Source: a bacterium SCSIO 12643 (GTDB lineage: Bacteria > Bacteroidota > Bacteroidia > Flavobacteriales_G > Salibacteraceae). Taken from it: a DNA stretch of 64,000 bases. The stretch spans positions 2,108,001-2,172,000 of the forward strand of contig CP073750.1 of NCBI GenBank assembly GCA_024398135.1, given 5' to 3'. Numbering within the stretch: position 1 is the first letter of the stretch; each line of letters starts with the position of its first letter. The notes under the pieces were generated by a model. It ran no database searches and was not told the DNA's origin. It was given only the letters and a program-made list of their open reading frames with translations. Position numbers and translations under genes: made by a program. Positions 1-8,134 of this stretch are shown here, piece by piece.

Positions 1-198
1 GGATGTAAGGAACCAATTGCTAATCATACAATATCCGAAGTAAATGGAACAATTCAATTTAATGTGGAAGTTGAAGAATTAGGAGCATGCAAGCGCCTTA
101 ACTGGGTGACAATTTGGTGTATGGTAAATAAAACCGAAGAAAATCCAACGGTTAGCTTTAAAGAAACAATTACAACTAACGTCAATTATAAAAATTAA
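1..198 (+). CDS. 3' end of an unidentified protein (partial)
   Basis: Frame 1 is open from the first base to a TAA at 196-198, giving 65 residues without a start codon, so the gene begins outside the window. The fragment has three cysteines (residues 2, 30 and 40), a Trp-rich centre and alternating hydrophobic residues, which suggests a beta-sheet-rich, possibly secreted protein. I do not recognise a family. It lies directly left of the attC-like repeat at 249-433 and could be the gene of the preceding cassette. The reading frame is clear; the function is unknown. Confidence 0.55.
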   Translation, partial: GCKEPIANHTISEVNGTIQFNVEVEELGACKRLNWVTIWCMVNKTEENPTVSFKETITTNVNYKN

Positions 199-248
199 CG
201 GTAAAAAAGAAAATAGAATTGAGTGTTGAATCTGGCGAGAAAAACGGT

Positions 249-433
249 TGCTAACAATCGCTATATATAATGCTCCGTTTAAATCTAAACACTACGCTTC
301 TAATTCATTTCACGATAAAGTGTATTTTAGCTTTTAAACCGATAAAAACTTAAAAAACTAAACATTACCTGCACGTGCGTATCCGAAGCCTTCGCCTTTC
401 GAAAACGTACTATACATAGCGGGGACGTTGGCA
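249..433. repeat. attC-like imperfect inverted repeat
   Basis: The ends are TGCTAAC (249-255) and GTTGGCA (427-433), which are reverse complements with one mismatch. Inside them CGCTATATATA (259-269) faces TATACATAGCG (411-421), again nearly complementary. Two short paired boxes on each side, separated by short spacers, is the layout of an integron attC site (R''-L''...L'-R'). A copy of the left half recurs at 902-927, just after the next small gene. The 185-base length is long for an attC site and no integrase gene is present, so cassette identity is an inference. Confidence 0.5.
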
Positions 434-443
434 AACATTTAAA

Positions 444-890
444 ATGAACTCCATGCTTAAAACATTAATTTTCATACCAATCTTAATATTGACCGTCAAT
501 TTAGCACAAGGACAAACTTACAATTACGATTACATTTTTAACGAATGGAAAGAAGGTGAAATTGATATAAATGAAAATGTAAGTGATGGAGGTACACGAA
601 GAGGAGGTTGGGATTTTTTGACAATTAATAAGGACAGCACCGTGATTTATGCTGGTGCTTTTACTTGTGGTTTTGGCTCCAAAAGAATAGGTACTTGGAC
701 TCTTGACAAGCAAAATAATATAATCACCTTTTTATTTAAGAATACTGAAGGATACATAAACAATCCTGAAAATGGTGAAATTGATCTTACAGAAACTTAT
801 CTTATAAAAAAATTGAATGAGACCGAGTTAATACTAATTCATCAAAACGGAAATCCGCCAATACAAATAGGATTCTTTGCAAACCAATAA
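444..890 (+). CDS. Small secreted protein of unknown function, in cassette-like setting
   Basis: 148 residues. The first 23 form a signal peptide (Met-Asn-Ser-Met-Leu-Lys, a hydrophobic run, then a cleavage region ending GQ). The mature part is rich in Trp, Gly and beta-type residues and has a single cysteine (in AFTCGFG); the GTWTL segment recalls lipocalin-like small secreted Bacteroidota proteins, but the match is too weak to name a family. A second ATG lies at 453; I kept the first. The gene starts 10 bases after the attC-like repeat and ends 11 bases before another left half of it, as a gene cassette would. There is no obvious promoter of its own. Confidence 0.65.
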   Translation: MNSMLKTLIFIPILILTVNLAQGQTYNYDYIFNEWKEGEIDINENVSDGGTRRGGWDFLTINKDSTVIYAGAFTCGFGSKRIGTWTLDKQNNIITFLFKNTEGYINNPENGEIDLTETYLIKKLNETELILIHQNGNPPIQIGFFANQ

Positions 891-901
891 TTAAAACAAT
901 T

Positions 902-927
902 TGCCCACAACGGCTATAAGTAATTGC
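902..927 (+). repeat. Left half of a second attC-like site
   Basis: TGCCCAC (902-908) is followed by GGCTATAAGTAATTGC (912-927). This aligns with the left half of the repeat at 249-273 (TGCTAAC, then CGCTATATATAATGC). I could not find the matching right half (expected to resemble ATAGCC...GTTGGGCA) before the gene at 1187, so the site looks truncated or decayed. The remaining 928-1186 shows no gene. Confidence 0.4.
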
Positions 928-1144
928 TTGTTCTCGCCTACTCCTGAAAATCCTCTTTCAACAAATAAATCTCACGAAGTTGGTTCAACATAGTTCCTAT
1001 CGTTCCCACAAACTAGAATATACGAATCTAAAATAACCTGTATGGTTTGTATATGATTGAACTCTAGATTTGATTACGGATTTCTAGGTAGTTCTCATAT
1101 CAATTATGTATTTTCATAGTCAGTGGTAATTATTTAAATTGGAC

Positions 1145-1175
1145 AATTGCTTTTCGCTATTTGTTGAAAGCAATT
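1145..1175. repeat. Inverted repeat just upstream of the DinB-like gene
   Basis: AATTGCTTT (1145-1153) and AAAGCAATT (1167-1175) are perfect 9-base inverted arms with a 13-base loop, ending 11 bases before the ATG at 1187. It may be an operator or an mRNA hairpin in the leader. It lacks a T-run, so it is not a typical terminator. Confidence 0.35.
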
Positions 1176-1186
1176 AAAAATTGAAT

Positions 1187-1666
1187 ATGAATATTAGTGA
1201 ATATTTAGCAAATCGGCTTAGAGAGATTCTTTTGAGCGGTAAATGGGTCATTGGAACGAATTTTAAAGAACAGATCGAAGATTTGACATGGGTAGAGGCT
1301 ACAAAGCAGGTGGAAAACTTTAACTCAATTTCTGACATAACTTTTCATATCAATTATTATTTGTCAGGAGTTATGGATGTTTTTAATGGTGGGGATCTTA
1401 CCATTAGGGATAAGTACAGCTTTGATGCACCGGAAATTAAGAGTGAAAAGGATTGGAATCTGAGAAAAGAAAAATTTGTAGAGGATTCAGAAAGCTTCAT
1501 CCAATTGGTTGAGAATATGGAAGTAGAAAGATTAATGGATGTTTTTGTAAAAGAAGAATATGGGTCATTTTACAGAAGTATTGATGTAATCATTGAACAT
1601 ACTTATTATCATCTGGGACAAATAATTCTGATTAAAAAGAAAATAAGAGAAGCAAGTGAGAATTAG
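1187..1666 (+). CDS. DinB-like metal-dependent protein
   Basis: 159 residues from the ATG at 1187; a TTG two codons upstream is in frame but less likely. The fold pattern is that of the DinB/YfiT four-helix-bundle superfamily: a histidine in the second helix (FHINYYLSG, about residue 54) and a pair in the last helix (IEHTYYHLGQI, about residues 138 and 142) make the usual three-His metal site. Family members include thiol transferases and stress-induced proteins of unknown substrate; nothing here fixes the reaction. No signal peptide, so cytoplasmic. The gene stands alone, 126 bases before the next one. Confidence 0.7.
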   Translation: MNISEYLANRLREILLSGKWVIGTNFKEQIEDLTWVEATKQVENFNSISDITFHINYYLSGVMDVFNGGDLTIRDKYSFDAPEIKSEKDWNLRKEKFVEDSESFIQLVENMEVERLMDVFVKEEYGSFYRSIDVIIEHTYYHLGQIILIKKKIREASEN

Positions 1667-1792
1667 TTTAATGGTTACTTCATTTTTATGGTTAAACTTA
1701 GGAGTGGTTAAACACTCTGATTTAAATGAATTTCAAGAGTTATTTGTCCATACGTTCAAAGTGTATAGATAATCATATAATTAAAATAAAAA

Positions 1793-2485
1793 ATGGAACG
1801 CAAAGTTTGTACGGTATGTGATCTGGAAATTGAGGAAAACTATTGTACCAGATGTGGACAAAAGTTTACAGGTCATAAACTTTCCGTTCTCTTCTTAATC
1901 AGTGATTTTCTTTCTAATTTCTTTTCGCTGAATAAATCTGGTTTCTCTACGATATTCAGGATTTTGGTTGATCCCAAAAAGGTAACTACCAACTACAGTT
2001 TGGGCTATCGGAATTATTATAGCAGTCCCGGTAATATCTTGTTGTATGGAATAGCGATGATCACATTACATTTATTACTAATTGATAAAACGGCATTAAA
2101 TTTTAGAGTTGGTGATAGTGTATTAAGTGCTCAGTATGGTTTTTTGATTGCTTTCTATCCCTTTATTATGATTGTATCGTATTTGAGTTTTATAAGGAAA
2201 AAAGTGACATTTTCAGAACATTTAGTTTCTACCCTATATACTTCAACTTCGGTGTTGATTTTAATCGTTTTGATGAGTGATATAATTTATTTGATTTCGG
2301 GTAAACTTTTTGAAATAGAAGCATTTTGGGTATTTATGATATTGGCTTTCTTTTGGAATAGTCGCGTTTTTACCGCTGAAAATAAATTTAAAAACATACT
2401 GCAAAACACACTTCTTCAGTGTTTGGTTTTCACGGTCATTGTTGGAATTGTTCTCCTATTGAATTTGATATTGGCTACCAAATAG
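1793..2485 (+). CDS. DUF3667-type zinc-ribbon membrane protein
   Basis: 230 residues. The N-terminus carries two Cys-x2-Cys knuckles (CTVC at about 6-9 and CTRCGQ at about 18-21), a typical short zinc ribbon, followed by a linker and four or five hydrophobic segments between about residues 80 and 228. This matches the DUF3667 arrangement common in Bacteroidota: cytoplasmic zinc ribbon plus an integral membrane part. The biochemical role of the family is unknown. The gene is free-standing, with 126 and 144 base gaps either side. Confidence 0.75.
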   Translation: MERKVCTVCDLEIEENYCTRCGQKFTGHKLSVLFLISDFLSNFFSLNKSGFSTIFRILVDPKKVTTNYSLGYRNYYSSPGNILLYGIAMITLHLLLIDKTALNFRVGDSVLSAQYGFLIAFYPFIMIVSYLSFIRKKVTFSEHLVSTLYTSTSVLILIVLMSDIIYLISGKLFEIEAFWVFMILAFFWNSRVFTAENKFKNILQNTLLQCLVFTVIVGIVLLLNLILATK

Positions 2486-2598
2486 AACTTAATTTAGAGG
2501 AAACGTTAACTTCATTATGTGATGAGAGATACGTTGAATTAAACATTAATCTGTGGGTGTTTTTCTGTTTATTCGGATGATATTTATGTTTATCATAT

Positions 2599-2606
2599 TA
2601 CATTTG
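2599..2606 (+). promoter_or_regulatory. Promoter -7 box for the CHMI-family gene
   Basis: TACATTTG matches the Bacteroidota -7 consensus TAnnTTTG exactly and lies 23 bases before the ATG at 2630. No clear -33 TTG at the usual 18-20 base spacing. Confidence 0.5.
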
Positions 2607-2629
2607 AAGTTAATACTAAACATAGTTGT

Positions 2630-2974
2630 ATGCCTCATTTTGTATTAGATTGTTCGGAAAACATTATCCATATAAAATCTCCTGAAGAGATTATTCAAAA
2701 AGTATATGATACGGCAGAATCAACGGGGTTATTTAGTCCTGAAGATATTAAGGTGAGGATAAACCCTTTTAAGTATTACAATATTGGAAATTCTCAGGAC
2801 GACTTCATACATGTGTTTGCCAATATAATGGAGGGCAGAACAACGGCTCAAAAAAAGAATCTTTCGGAGAGAATCGTAACTGAATTAAAACAGATGTTTC
2901 CGGATGTGCCTATCATTTCTATAAATATTCGAGATTTTGAAAAGGCGACTTATTGCAATAAATCAATGGTCTAA
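2630..2974 (+). CDS. 5-carboxymethyl-2-hydroxymuconate isomerase (CHMI) family protein
   Basis: 114 residues, about the usual length of CHMI. The family's MPHF start is present, leaving Pro-1 as the catalytic base after removal of Met, followed by the typical segments IKVR, FIHVFANIMEGRT, QK.NLSERIV and the closing KATYCNKS. CHMI belongs to the tautomerase superfamily and isomerises 5-carboxymethyl-2-hydroxymuconate in homoprotocatechuate degradation. None of the other genes of that pathway is in the window, so the real substrate here may differ. Cytoplasmic. Transcribed on its own from the -7 box at 2599. Confidence 0.82.
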   Translation: MPHFVLDCSENIIHIKSPEEIIQKVYDTAESTGLFSPEDIKVRINPFKYYNIGNSQDDFIHVFANIMEGRTTAQKKNLSERIVTELKQMFPDVPIISINIRDFEKATYCNKSMV

Positions 2975-3070
2975 ATGATCACAGTTTTACCGACCATCCC
3001 CCTTATACTTCAACCATCAAGAAACGCTCATTTTTCCAAAAGATAAATTGTAATATCGCAATATCATAAG

Positions 3071-3089
3071 CGTAAGATACTTACGTTTA
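3071..3089 (+). promoter_or_regulatory. Palindrome overlapping a near-consensus -7 box
   Basis: CGTAAG-ATA-CTTACG (3071-3085) is a perfect 6-base inverted repeat. It overlaps TACGTTTA (3082-3089), one mismatch from TAnnTTTG. It could be an operator-promoter for the DUF4407 pair, but it is 155 bases before the ATG at 3245. Apart from this I see nothing in the 270-base gap 2975-3244. Confidence 0.25.
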
Positions 3090-3244
3090 ATCTTTACAGC
3101 TGCGGGATATATTGATAAAGAGATATGTCCATGGATGACGCGCCAATTTTTTAAGGTCAGCAGAAATTGTAAATTGACGTTCTACTGAAACTCAAACATT
3201 GGCTACCTGCATATTTCTATGTTTTAAATTGAAATTAAGGGTGT

Positions 3245-4492
3245 ATGCATATTACCGAAGAATATTATAAAGAAGAAAAAGACATTAACCTACTCACCAA
3301 ATTTTTATGGTGGGCTGCTGGAGCTGATCGTAAATTGTTGATGAGGTGTTCCTATTCAGATCATGTAAAATACTTTGGTTTAGGAGGGATTGTATTTGCC
3401 ACAGGAGTTCTAGCTGCGATTTCGGGCGGATACGCATTTTACACTATTTTTTCACCTAAAGAAATTCAAGGAGCGATAGAGAGTTCAATTGATATCTATT
3501 CTGTGGTTAAAGCAACCGTATTTGGGATACTATGGGGCTTGATTATTTTTAATCTGGATCGTTTTATCGTTTCTAGCAGTGCCATTGGAGACGGATCTGG
3601 AAAAATCACTTACAGGGAGTTGTTACATGCGATACCCAGAATAATTATGGCTTTAGTGTTGTCAATTGCGATTGCAGCCCCATTGGAAATTAGAATATTT
3701 AAAACTGAGATTGATGCGGAATTATTCAGGGTGCAAAATGAGCGAATTTTAGAATTAAACAAGATTACAGATGCAGAATTTGAGGAAAGAATTCGAATTG
3801 CACTTACCGATCGGGGAGAGTTAGAGAAAGAAATTCAAAATCAAGAAAAACTGATCAAAAAGCAGGAGATCAAATATCAAGAGGAAATAGCCGGACGTGT
3901 ATCCGGGGTACCAGGAGCTGGAAGCGCAGCAAAAGCGATTAGAGATTATATTGACCAGCGCCTTAAGCCAGATTTAGAGCAAATGAAATCGGAGAATACC
4001 AGTTCCATTGCGGCATTGAATACCGATATTGAATCCTTAAGAAGTGAAAAAGAAGCCGCGTATCAGAGTAATAAAAATCAGGCGAAAAAACTGGATGGGC
4101 TTCTTCAACGACTGCTTTTGGCAGAAGAAATTGCGGGATGGAAAATTATCTGGTTGATACGAATGATTTTTATTGTAATTGAAACAGGACCTATTTTCTT
4201 TAAGATGATGGTTGTAAAAGGACCTTACGATTATCTAGAAGAAAATTTAAAAGAAGAAATTAAGGCTAACGCAGGTATTATTTCACAGAAAGCAATGGAC
4301 GTTAATACGTTAAAAGATGAAGATTATGTCTATGTTGGGTCTCAACAGTTGATGCATGATAAATTGAAATGGTTTAGGGCGAAAGAAGAATTGTTGGATT
4401 ATGTAATTAGTAAATGGAAAAAAGAAGAGCAATCCAGAGTAGATGAGAATATCGCTGATTACATTCCGAAAGATTCGAATTCAGCAAAATGA
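3245..4492 (+). CDS. DUF4407 membrane protein, first of a pair
   Basis: 415 residues. The opening FLWWAAGADRKLLMRC followed by a glycine-rich first membrane segment (about 44-68) is the signature of DUF4407. Further membrane segments lie at about 87-108 (ending NLDRFIV), 128-148 (ending APLEIRIF) and 298-322. Between the third and fourth is a long charged helical region (about 150-290) with coiled-coil character. The family has no assigned function. The stop codon overlaps the start of the next gene by four bases (ATGA), and that gene encodes a diverged protein of the same architecture, so the two products probably act together in the inner membrane. Confidence 0.8.
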   Translation: MHITEEYYKEEKDINLLTKFLWWAAGADRKLLMRCSYSDHVKYFGLGGIVFATGVLAAISGGYAFYTIFSPKEIQGAIESSIDIYSVVKATVFGILWGLIIFNLDRFIVSSSAIGDGSGKITYRELLHAIPRIIMALVLSIAIAAPLEIRIFKTEIDAELFRVQNERILELNKITDAEFEERIRIALTDRGELEKEIQNQEKLIKKQEIKYQEEIAGRVSGVPGAGSAAKAIRDYIDQRLKPDLEQMKSENTSSIAALNTDIESLRSEKEAAYQSNKNQAKKLDGLLQRLLLAEEIAGWKIIWLIRMIFIVIETGPIFFKMMVVKGPYDYLEENLKEEIKANAGIISQKAMDVNTLKDEDYVYVGSQQLMHDKLKWFRAKEELLDYVISKWKKEEQSRVDENIADYIPKDSNSAK

Positions 4493-5466
4493 GAGCATTA
4501 GGTTTCATAGGTGCAGAGAAGCAAATATTAAATGATTGTTCTCTAAGGGAACGAAAGGGATATCAGTTTTTTAATGGCGTACAGTTTTTTTTGGTGATGC
4601 TTGTCGCCTGGGAAATTCATTATTTGGTGGGAATTGTATTTGGAAAGACTTGGTGGTCTATTCTTGCGGGGGTCTTCTGGGCATTTGTATTTTTTAATTT
4701 GTATCGGGTGATTTTGTTTACCGTATCCGGAGAAAGAGGAAATACATTTCGGGAGAAATCGCAAATTGTATTATTAAATGCCTTTAAAATATCTATAGTA
4801 GTATTTTTTGCATTGATGATTTCCATTCCATTGCGTTTGTTTTTATATGAAGATTATATCAACCAAAAGATCCCTGAAGTTGTGGAAGAAAAGATTCTGG
4901 AGGTCGCACAAAGTGTGGATATTATCTATGAAGAAAGGGAACAGGTTATACATGACAGACTCCAATATTATGAAGGACAGTTACTGAGTTTACGTAAAAG
5001 CATTGGAGAGCAAAAACAGAAAAGGAAACAAGAAATTAGACAGGATGTAAAAGAGGTGATCGCTACGAATATTGAGAAATTAGAAAGACAATATCAGAGA
5101 AAAGAACAATTTTTTAAGCCTGTGATTCAGGAGTATAATTATAGGTTGATAGCGCTTCAAAAAGAAAAAGCTATTGAAATGACTTCATATATAGAAATGA
5201 TCGAGTCTTCTAATCTATTATCCGAACGGTTTTCTCTTCTGGTTCGTCATAAACCGATATCTGGATTTTTATTCACTTTATTTATTGTAGCGGTATTTCT
5301 ATCCCCGTTAGGATTTAGACTGTATTCGGTTTATAGTGAAAGCTCGGAATACGATCTGATTCGAGATCAAAGAGTTCGAAACGAAATCTTTGCCAATCAA
5401 TTGAATTTTAAAAAGAGCTATCATAGAATAATTCAGAATTTGTTGAATGTGAACCCCGAGAGTTAA
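4489..5466 (+). CDS. Diverged DUF4407-like membrane protein, second of a pair
   Basis: 325 residues. It repeats the layout of the preceding protein in shorter form: a GAEKQILNDCS start, membrane segments at about 27-50, 54-77 and 92-115, a charged helical region at about 130-240, and a fourth membrane segment at about 257-280. Equivalent motifs are recognisable but altered: NLYRVIL for NLDRFIV and SIPLRLFLYE for APLEIRIF. The overlap with the upstream gene predicts translational coupling. By sequence alone one would call it hypothetical; the shared topology and position support paralogy. Function unknown. Confidence 0.7.
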   Translation: MRALGFIGAEKQILNDCSLRERKGYQFFNGVQFFLVMLVAWEIHYLVGIVFGKTWWSILAGVFWAFVFFNLYRVILFTVSGERGNTFREKSQIVLLNAFKISIVVFFALMISIPLRLFLYEDYINQKIPEVVEEKILEVAQSVDIIYEEREQVIHDRLQYYEGQLLSLRKSIGEQKQKRKQEIRQDVKEVIATNIEKLERQYQRKEQFFKPVIQEYNYRLIALQKEKAIEMTSYIEMIESSNLLSERFSLLVRHKPISGFLFTLFIVAVFLSPLGFRLYSVYSESSEYDLIRDQRVRNEIFANQLNFKKSYHRIIQNLLNVNPES

Positions 5467-5531
5467 AGAGGTAAGTTAAGAACGGTTTCTTAAAATCGAA
5501 TTATTTTTAGACTTTGAAAATATGAATACAC

Positions 5532-6110
5532 ATGCAGGATAAGTTATTCCAATTCATTTCAAATTACATCGAGCTTTCTGAAGAAGAAAAACAAGCTATT
5601 ATTGATTTAGATATTTTTCGAATGGTCAATAAGGGAACTGTTTTACTTCAAGAAGGGGAATATACCAAAGAAAGCTATTTCGTTTTGCAAGGTTGTATTC
5701 GGGTGTATTACGTGATTGAAGGAGAAGAAAAAACAACCGCATTTTATACTGAAATGCAGGGGGTGACGCCTCATTGTGTGTTAACAAAAAAGCCTTCGGA
5801 GTATTATCTAGAAACCACAGAAGACTCCATATTGACTGTTTCGAATGTGGATATGGAAGGTGAAATTTTTGAGAAGTTTCCAAGATTTGAATCATTATGT
5901 CGTGTCCTATCCGAGGAACTTTTAGCGAAGAATCAAGATACATTTGATGCGTTTAAAACTTCTTCTCCGGAGCAGCGATATTTGAACCTCATGAAAAACA
6001 GGCCCGATTTATTGCAACGTGTACCGCAACATCAACTTGCGAGTTATTTGGGTATTACACCACAGTCCTTGAGTAGATTACGTGCAAGAATTATTGAAAA
6101 AGAAAAATAG
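5532..6110 (+). CDS. Crp/Fnr-family transcription regulator
   Basis: 192 residues. An N-terminal cyclic-nucleotide-binding-like beta barrel (about 20-125) contains KGTVLLQEGEYTKESYFVLQ and GCIRVYY. It is followed by a helical dimer linker and a winged helix (about 148-190, with QHQLASYLGITPQSLSRLRARI as the recognition unit). No cysteine cluster for an Fe-S centre is present, so it is not an FNR-type oxygen sensor; the ligand is unknown. The form is common in Bacteroidota. It follows the DUF4407 pair by 65 bases. The ATG at 5532 was chosen because the earlier ATG at 5522 runs into a stop at once. Confidence 0.85.
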   Translation: MQDKLFQFISNYIELSEEEKQAIIDLDIFRMVNKGTVLLQEGEYTKESYFVLQGCIRVYYVIEGEEKTTAFYTEMQGVTPHCVLTKKPSEYYLETTEDSILTVSNVDMEGEIFEKFPRFESLCRVLSEELLAKNQDTFDAFKTSSPEQRYLNLMKNRPDLLQRVPQHQLASYLGITPQSLSRLRARIIEKEK

Positions 6111-6163
6111 AGACTCAGTTGATTTATTAACTTAAGTGAACGACTAGCGCTTAACCCTCAATC

Positions 6164-6171
6164 TAGCTTTG
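6164..6171 (+). promoter_or_regulatory. Promoter -7 box for the gene at 6196
   Basis: TAGCTTTG matches TAnnTTTG exactly. The TTG at 6169-6171, an upstream in-frame start candidate, lies inside the box, so translation should begin at the ATG at 6196, 24 bases downstream. No good -33 element is visible. Confidence 0.5.
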
Positions 6172-6195
6172 CATGAAAACTTTAAAAGAGAAATT

Positions 6196-6816
6196 ATGCA
6201 AAGGAAAATCACAGTATTAAGTGTCGTATTGATGTGTTTATTTTCAATACAAATAAAAGCCCAGTATGAAAAAAATGATACAACGTTCAAAGAATGTTTT
6301 GTAGGTAGTAGTTTGTTTATACTTGGGAATCTATTTCCAGGTAATAGACCGGATTTTGTACAATTAAATTTTGGATATAGAATCACAGGAAAGGATGTTG
6401 TGTCATTGGAATTAAAAACGTGGAAATATGCCTGGCCTTTAGGTATTCCATATGGAGAATCATTTGAAGCACCTGAAGAAGAATTTCCAGGATACATTCG
6501 AGAGTATGGTTTTGCATTCGCATATCAGCGATACTGGTGGAAAGGGCTATATACAGCGGTTCATGTGATGAGCGCCTGGCAATCATTTTATAATGAAGAA
6601 GGAAATAAGTTTGATAATGGATACCAAATTTTCAATACGTATAGATTAGGATACCACATCAAGTTGTTTAAAGATAGGATGTTTGTGGAGCCATCAATAG
6701 CCATTACCCATCGACCATATCATACCGAAATGCCAGAATCCTTTAAAGAAATAGATGATAGATGGCCGAATTATTTTGTTGGAGAACCGGGACTTCATTT
6801 TGGTTATAATTTTTAG
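6196..6816 (+). CDS. Secreted, probably outer-membrane protein of unknown function
   Basis: 206 residues from the ATG at 6196. A signal peptide of about 22 residues ends in IKA-Q. The mature part is rich in aromatic residues with alternating beta pattern (FGYRI, YGFAFAYQRYWWKGLYTAVHV, YRLGYHIKLF) and ends in FGYNF, a C-terminal aromatic typical of outer-membrane beta barrels; it resembles the small DUF3575/outer-membrane-like proteins of Bacteroidota without a firm match. The start was set by the -7 box at 6164-6171, which rules out an upstream TTG. Single gene. Confidence 0.6.
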   Translation: MQRKITVLSVVLMCLFSIQIKAQYEKNDTTFKECFVGSSLFILGNLFPGNRPDFVQLNFGYRITGKDVVSLELKTWKYAWPLGIPYGESFEAPEEEFPGYIREYGFAFAYQRYWWKGLYTAVHVMSAWQSFYNEEGNKFDNGYQIFNTYRLGYHIKLFKDRMFVEPSIAITHRPYHTEMPESFKEIDDRWPNYFVGEPGLHFGYNF

Positions 6817-6901
6817 AGAATAGAAAAAACTTCTTTAGGATAAATGACTTAAAAGTGAAATATGCATGTTAAAAAAGTCAGTTTATTTAATAGTCGAAGG
6901 G

Positions 6902-6909
6902 TAACTTTG
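6902..6909 (+). promoter_or_regulatory. Promoter -7 box for the gene at 6932
   Basis: TAACTTTG matches TAnnTTTG, 22 bases before the ATG at 6932. A weak TTTA at 6882-6885 could serve as -33. AGGAA lies six bases before the ATG and could act as a ribosome site. Confidence 0.5.
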
Positions 6910-6931
6910 CCAAATAGAAAATTCAGGAAAT

Positions 6932-8134
6932 ATGAAGTCATGGATTTCGGGATGGTACATTGGATTGGCGTCTAAATTAAAAGTGACGCTTGTTTTTTTC
7001 TTTATTGCAGCGGTCCTGGGATTATCTATGCGACTGATGCATGCCGGATGGATTTCGATTCATTTTAAAAACATTTTGCATACACATTCGCATATTGCGC
7101 TTTTGGGATGGTTATATAATGTGGCTTTAATTGTTTTGCAATATGTCATATTTCGAAAAACGAATAGCAAGATAGATTTGGCTTTTTGGTTGAGTCAGAT
7201 CACTTTTCTGGGGATGATGTTTTCATTTCCATTTCAAGGTTATGCAGCGATATCCATTACATTCTCTACATTATATCTGTTTTGTACGTATTATTTGGTT
7301 TATGTCTTATACAGAGAAACTCAAAACCTGGAGAATAGATATGTTGCTAAATTAATCCGATGGAGTGGGATATATTTAATTTTCTCTAGTATTGGTCCTT
7401 ACGCATTAGGATTTATTATGGCAAAAGGTTTAGCAGATACCCATTGGTATAAGCTGACTATTTATTGGTTTTTGCATTTCCTGTATAATGGATTTTTTCT
7501 TCTGGTTGTATATGCTTTTGTTTTTGATCAGTTGAGAGGTTTGAAGTACTCCAAACAAGTTTTCAAATGGATGAATCTGTCTATAATCCCATCATTTGCG
7601 CTCTCCGTATTGTGGTTAGAGCCACATACCATATGGTATTTCATTGCTTTGATTGCAGCAATACTTCAACTGCTGGTTCTGGGGTTGTTGATTAAACAAA
7701 AGGAGATCGTGCAATTTTGGAAAAATTCATGGGCCCAAAAAGTATTTATTTTTTCTGTTTTGGCCTACACCTTAAAAGTGGTGTTTCAAGTGACAGCGGT
7801 GCTTCCGGCAATCCAGACGTTTTTAATGGAAACAGTCTCCTATGCAGTTATTGGTTTTATTCATTTAGTGATGTTAGGCTTTTTTACACTATTCTTCTTG
7901 GCTGTGCTGATTGAAAAGCAGTGGCTGCAAATGACACCATTTAATAAAGTTGGATTGAGCCTATTGATTATTGGAATAATAGGATCTGAGATTTTATTAT
8001 TTGGACAAAGTATTGTGGTCTATTTTGAAGTACTTCAAATTCCAGAGTATTTTCAAATGTTAATGGCAATAAGTACTTTGATGCCTATTGGGATAGGATT
8101 AATGATGGTTGAGGTTTTGAGGAATAAGGTTTAG
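6932..8134 (+). CDS. Polytopic membrane protein with conserved-looking histidines
   Basis: 400 residues with about eleven or twelve hydrophobic segments spread over the whole length. The second segment follows LHTHSHIALLGW (about 50-61). Other histidines lie near helices: MHAGW, THWYKL, LHFLYNGFF, EPHTIW and FIHLVMLG. An HxH at a helix end followed by a GW pair recalls NnrS-type proteins and heme-copper oxidase subunit I, but the catalytic histidine set of oxidases is not convincing. I leave the function open; heme or metal binding is an inference. Its stop overlaps the stop of the convergent DUF3857 gene by four bases. Confidence 0.6.
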   Translation: MKSWISGWYIGLASKLKVTLVFFFIAAVLGLSMRLMHAGWISIHFKNILHTHSHIALLGWLYNVALIVLQYVIFRKTNSKIDLAFWLSQITFLGMMFSFPFQGYAAISITFSTLYLFCTYYLVYVLYRETQNLENRYVAKLIRWSGIYLIFSSIGPYALGFIMAKGLADTHWYKLTIYWFLHFLYNGFFLLVVYAFVFDQLRGLKYSKQVFKWMNLSIIPSFALSVLWLEPHTIWYFIALIAAILQLLVLGLLIKQKEIVQFWKNSWAQKVFIFSVLAYTLKVVFQVTAVLPAIQTFLMETVSYAVIGFIHLVMLGFFTLFFLAVLIEKQWLQMTPFNKVGLSLLIIGIIGSEILLFGQSIVVYFEVLQIPEYFQMLMAISTLMPIGIGLMMVEVLRNKV

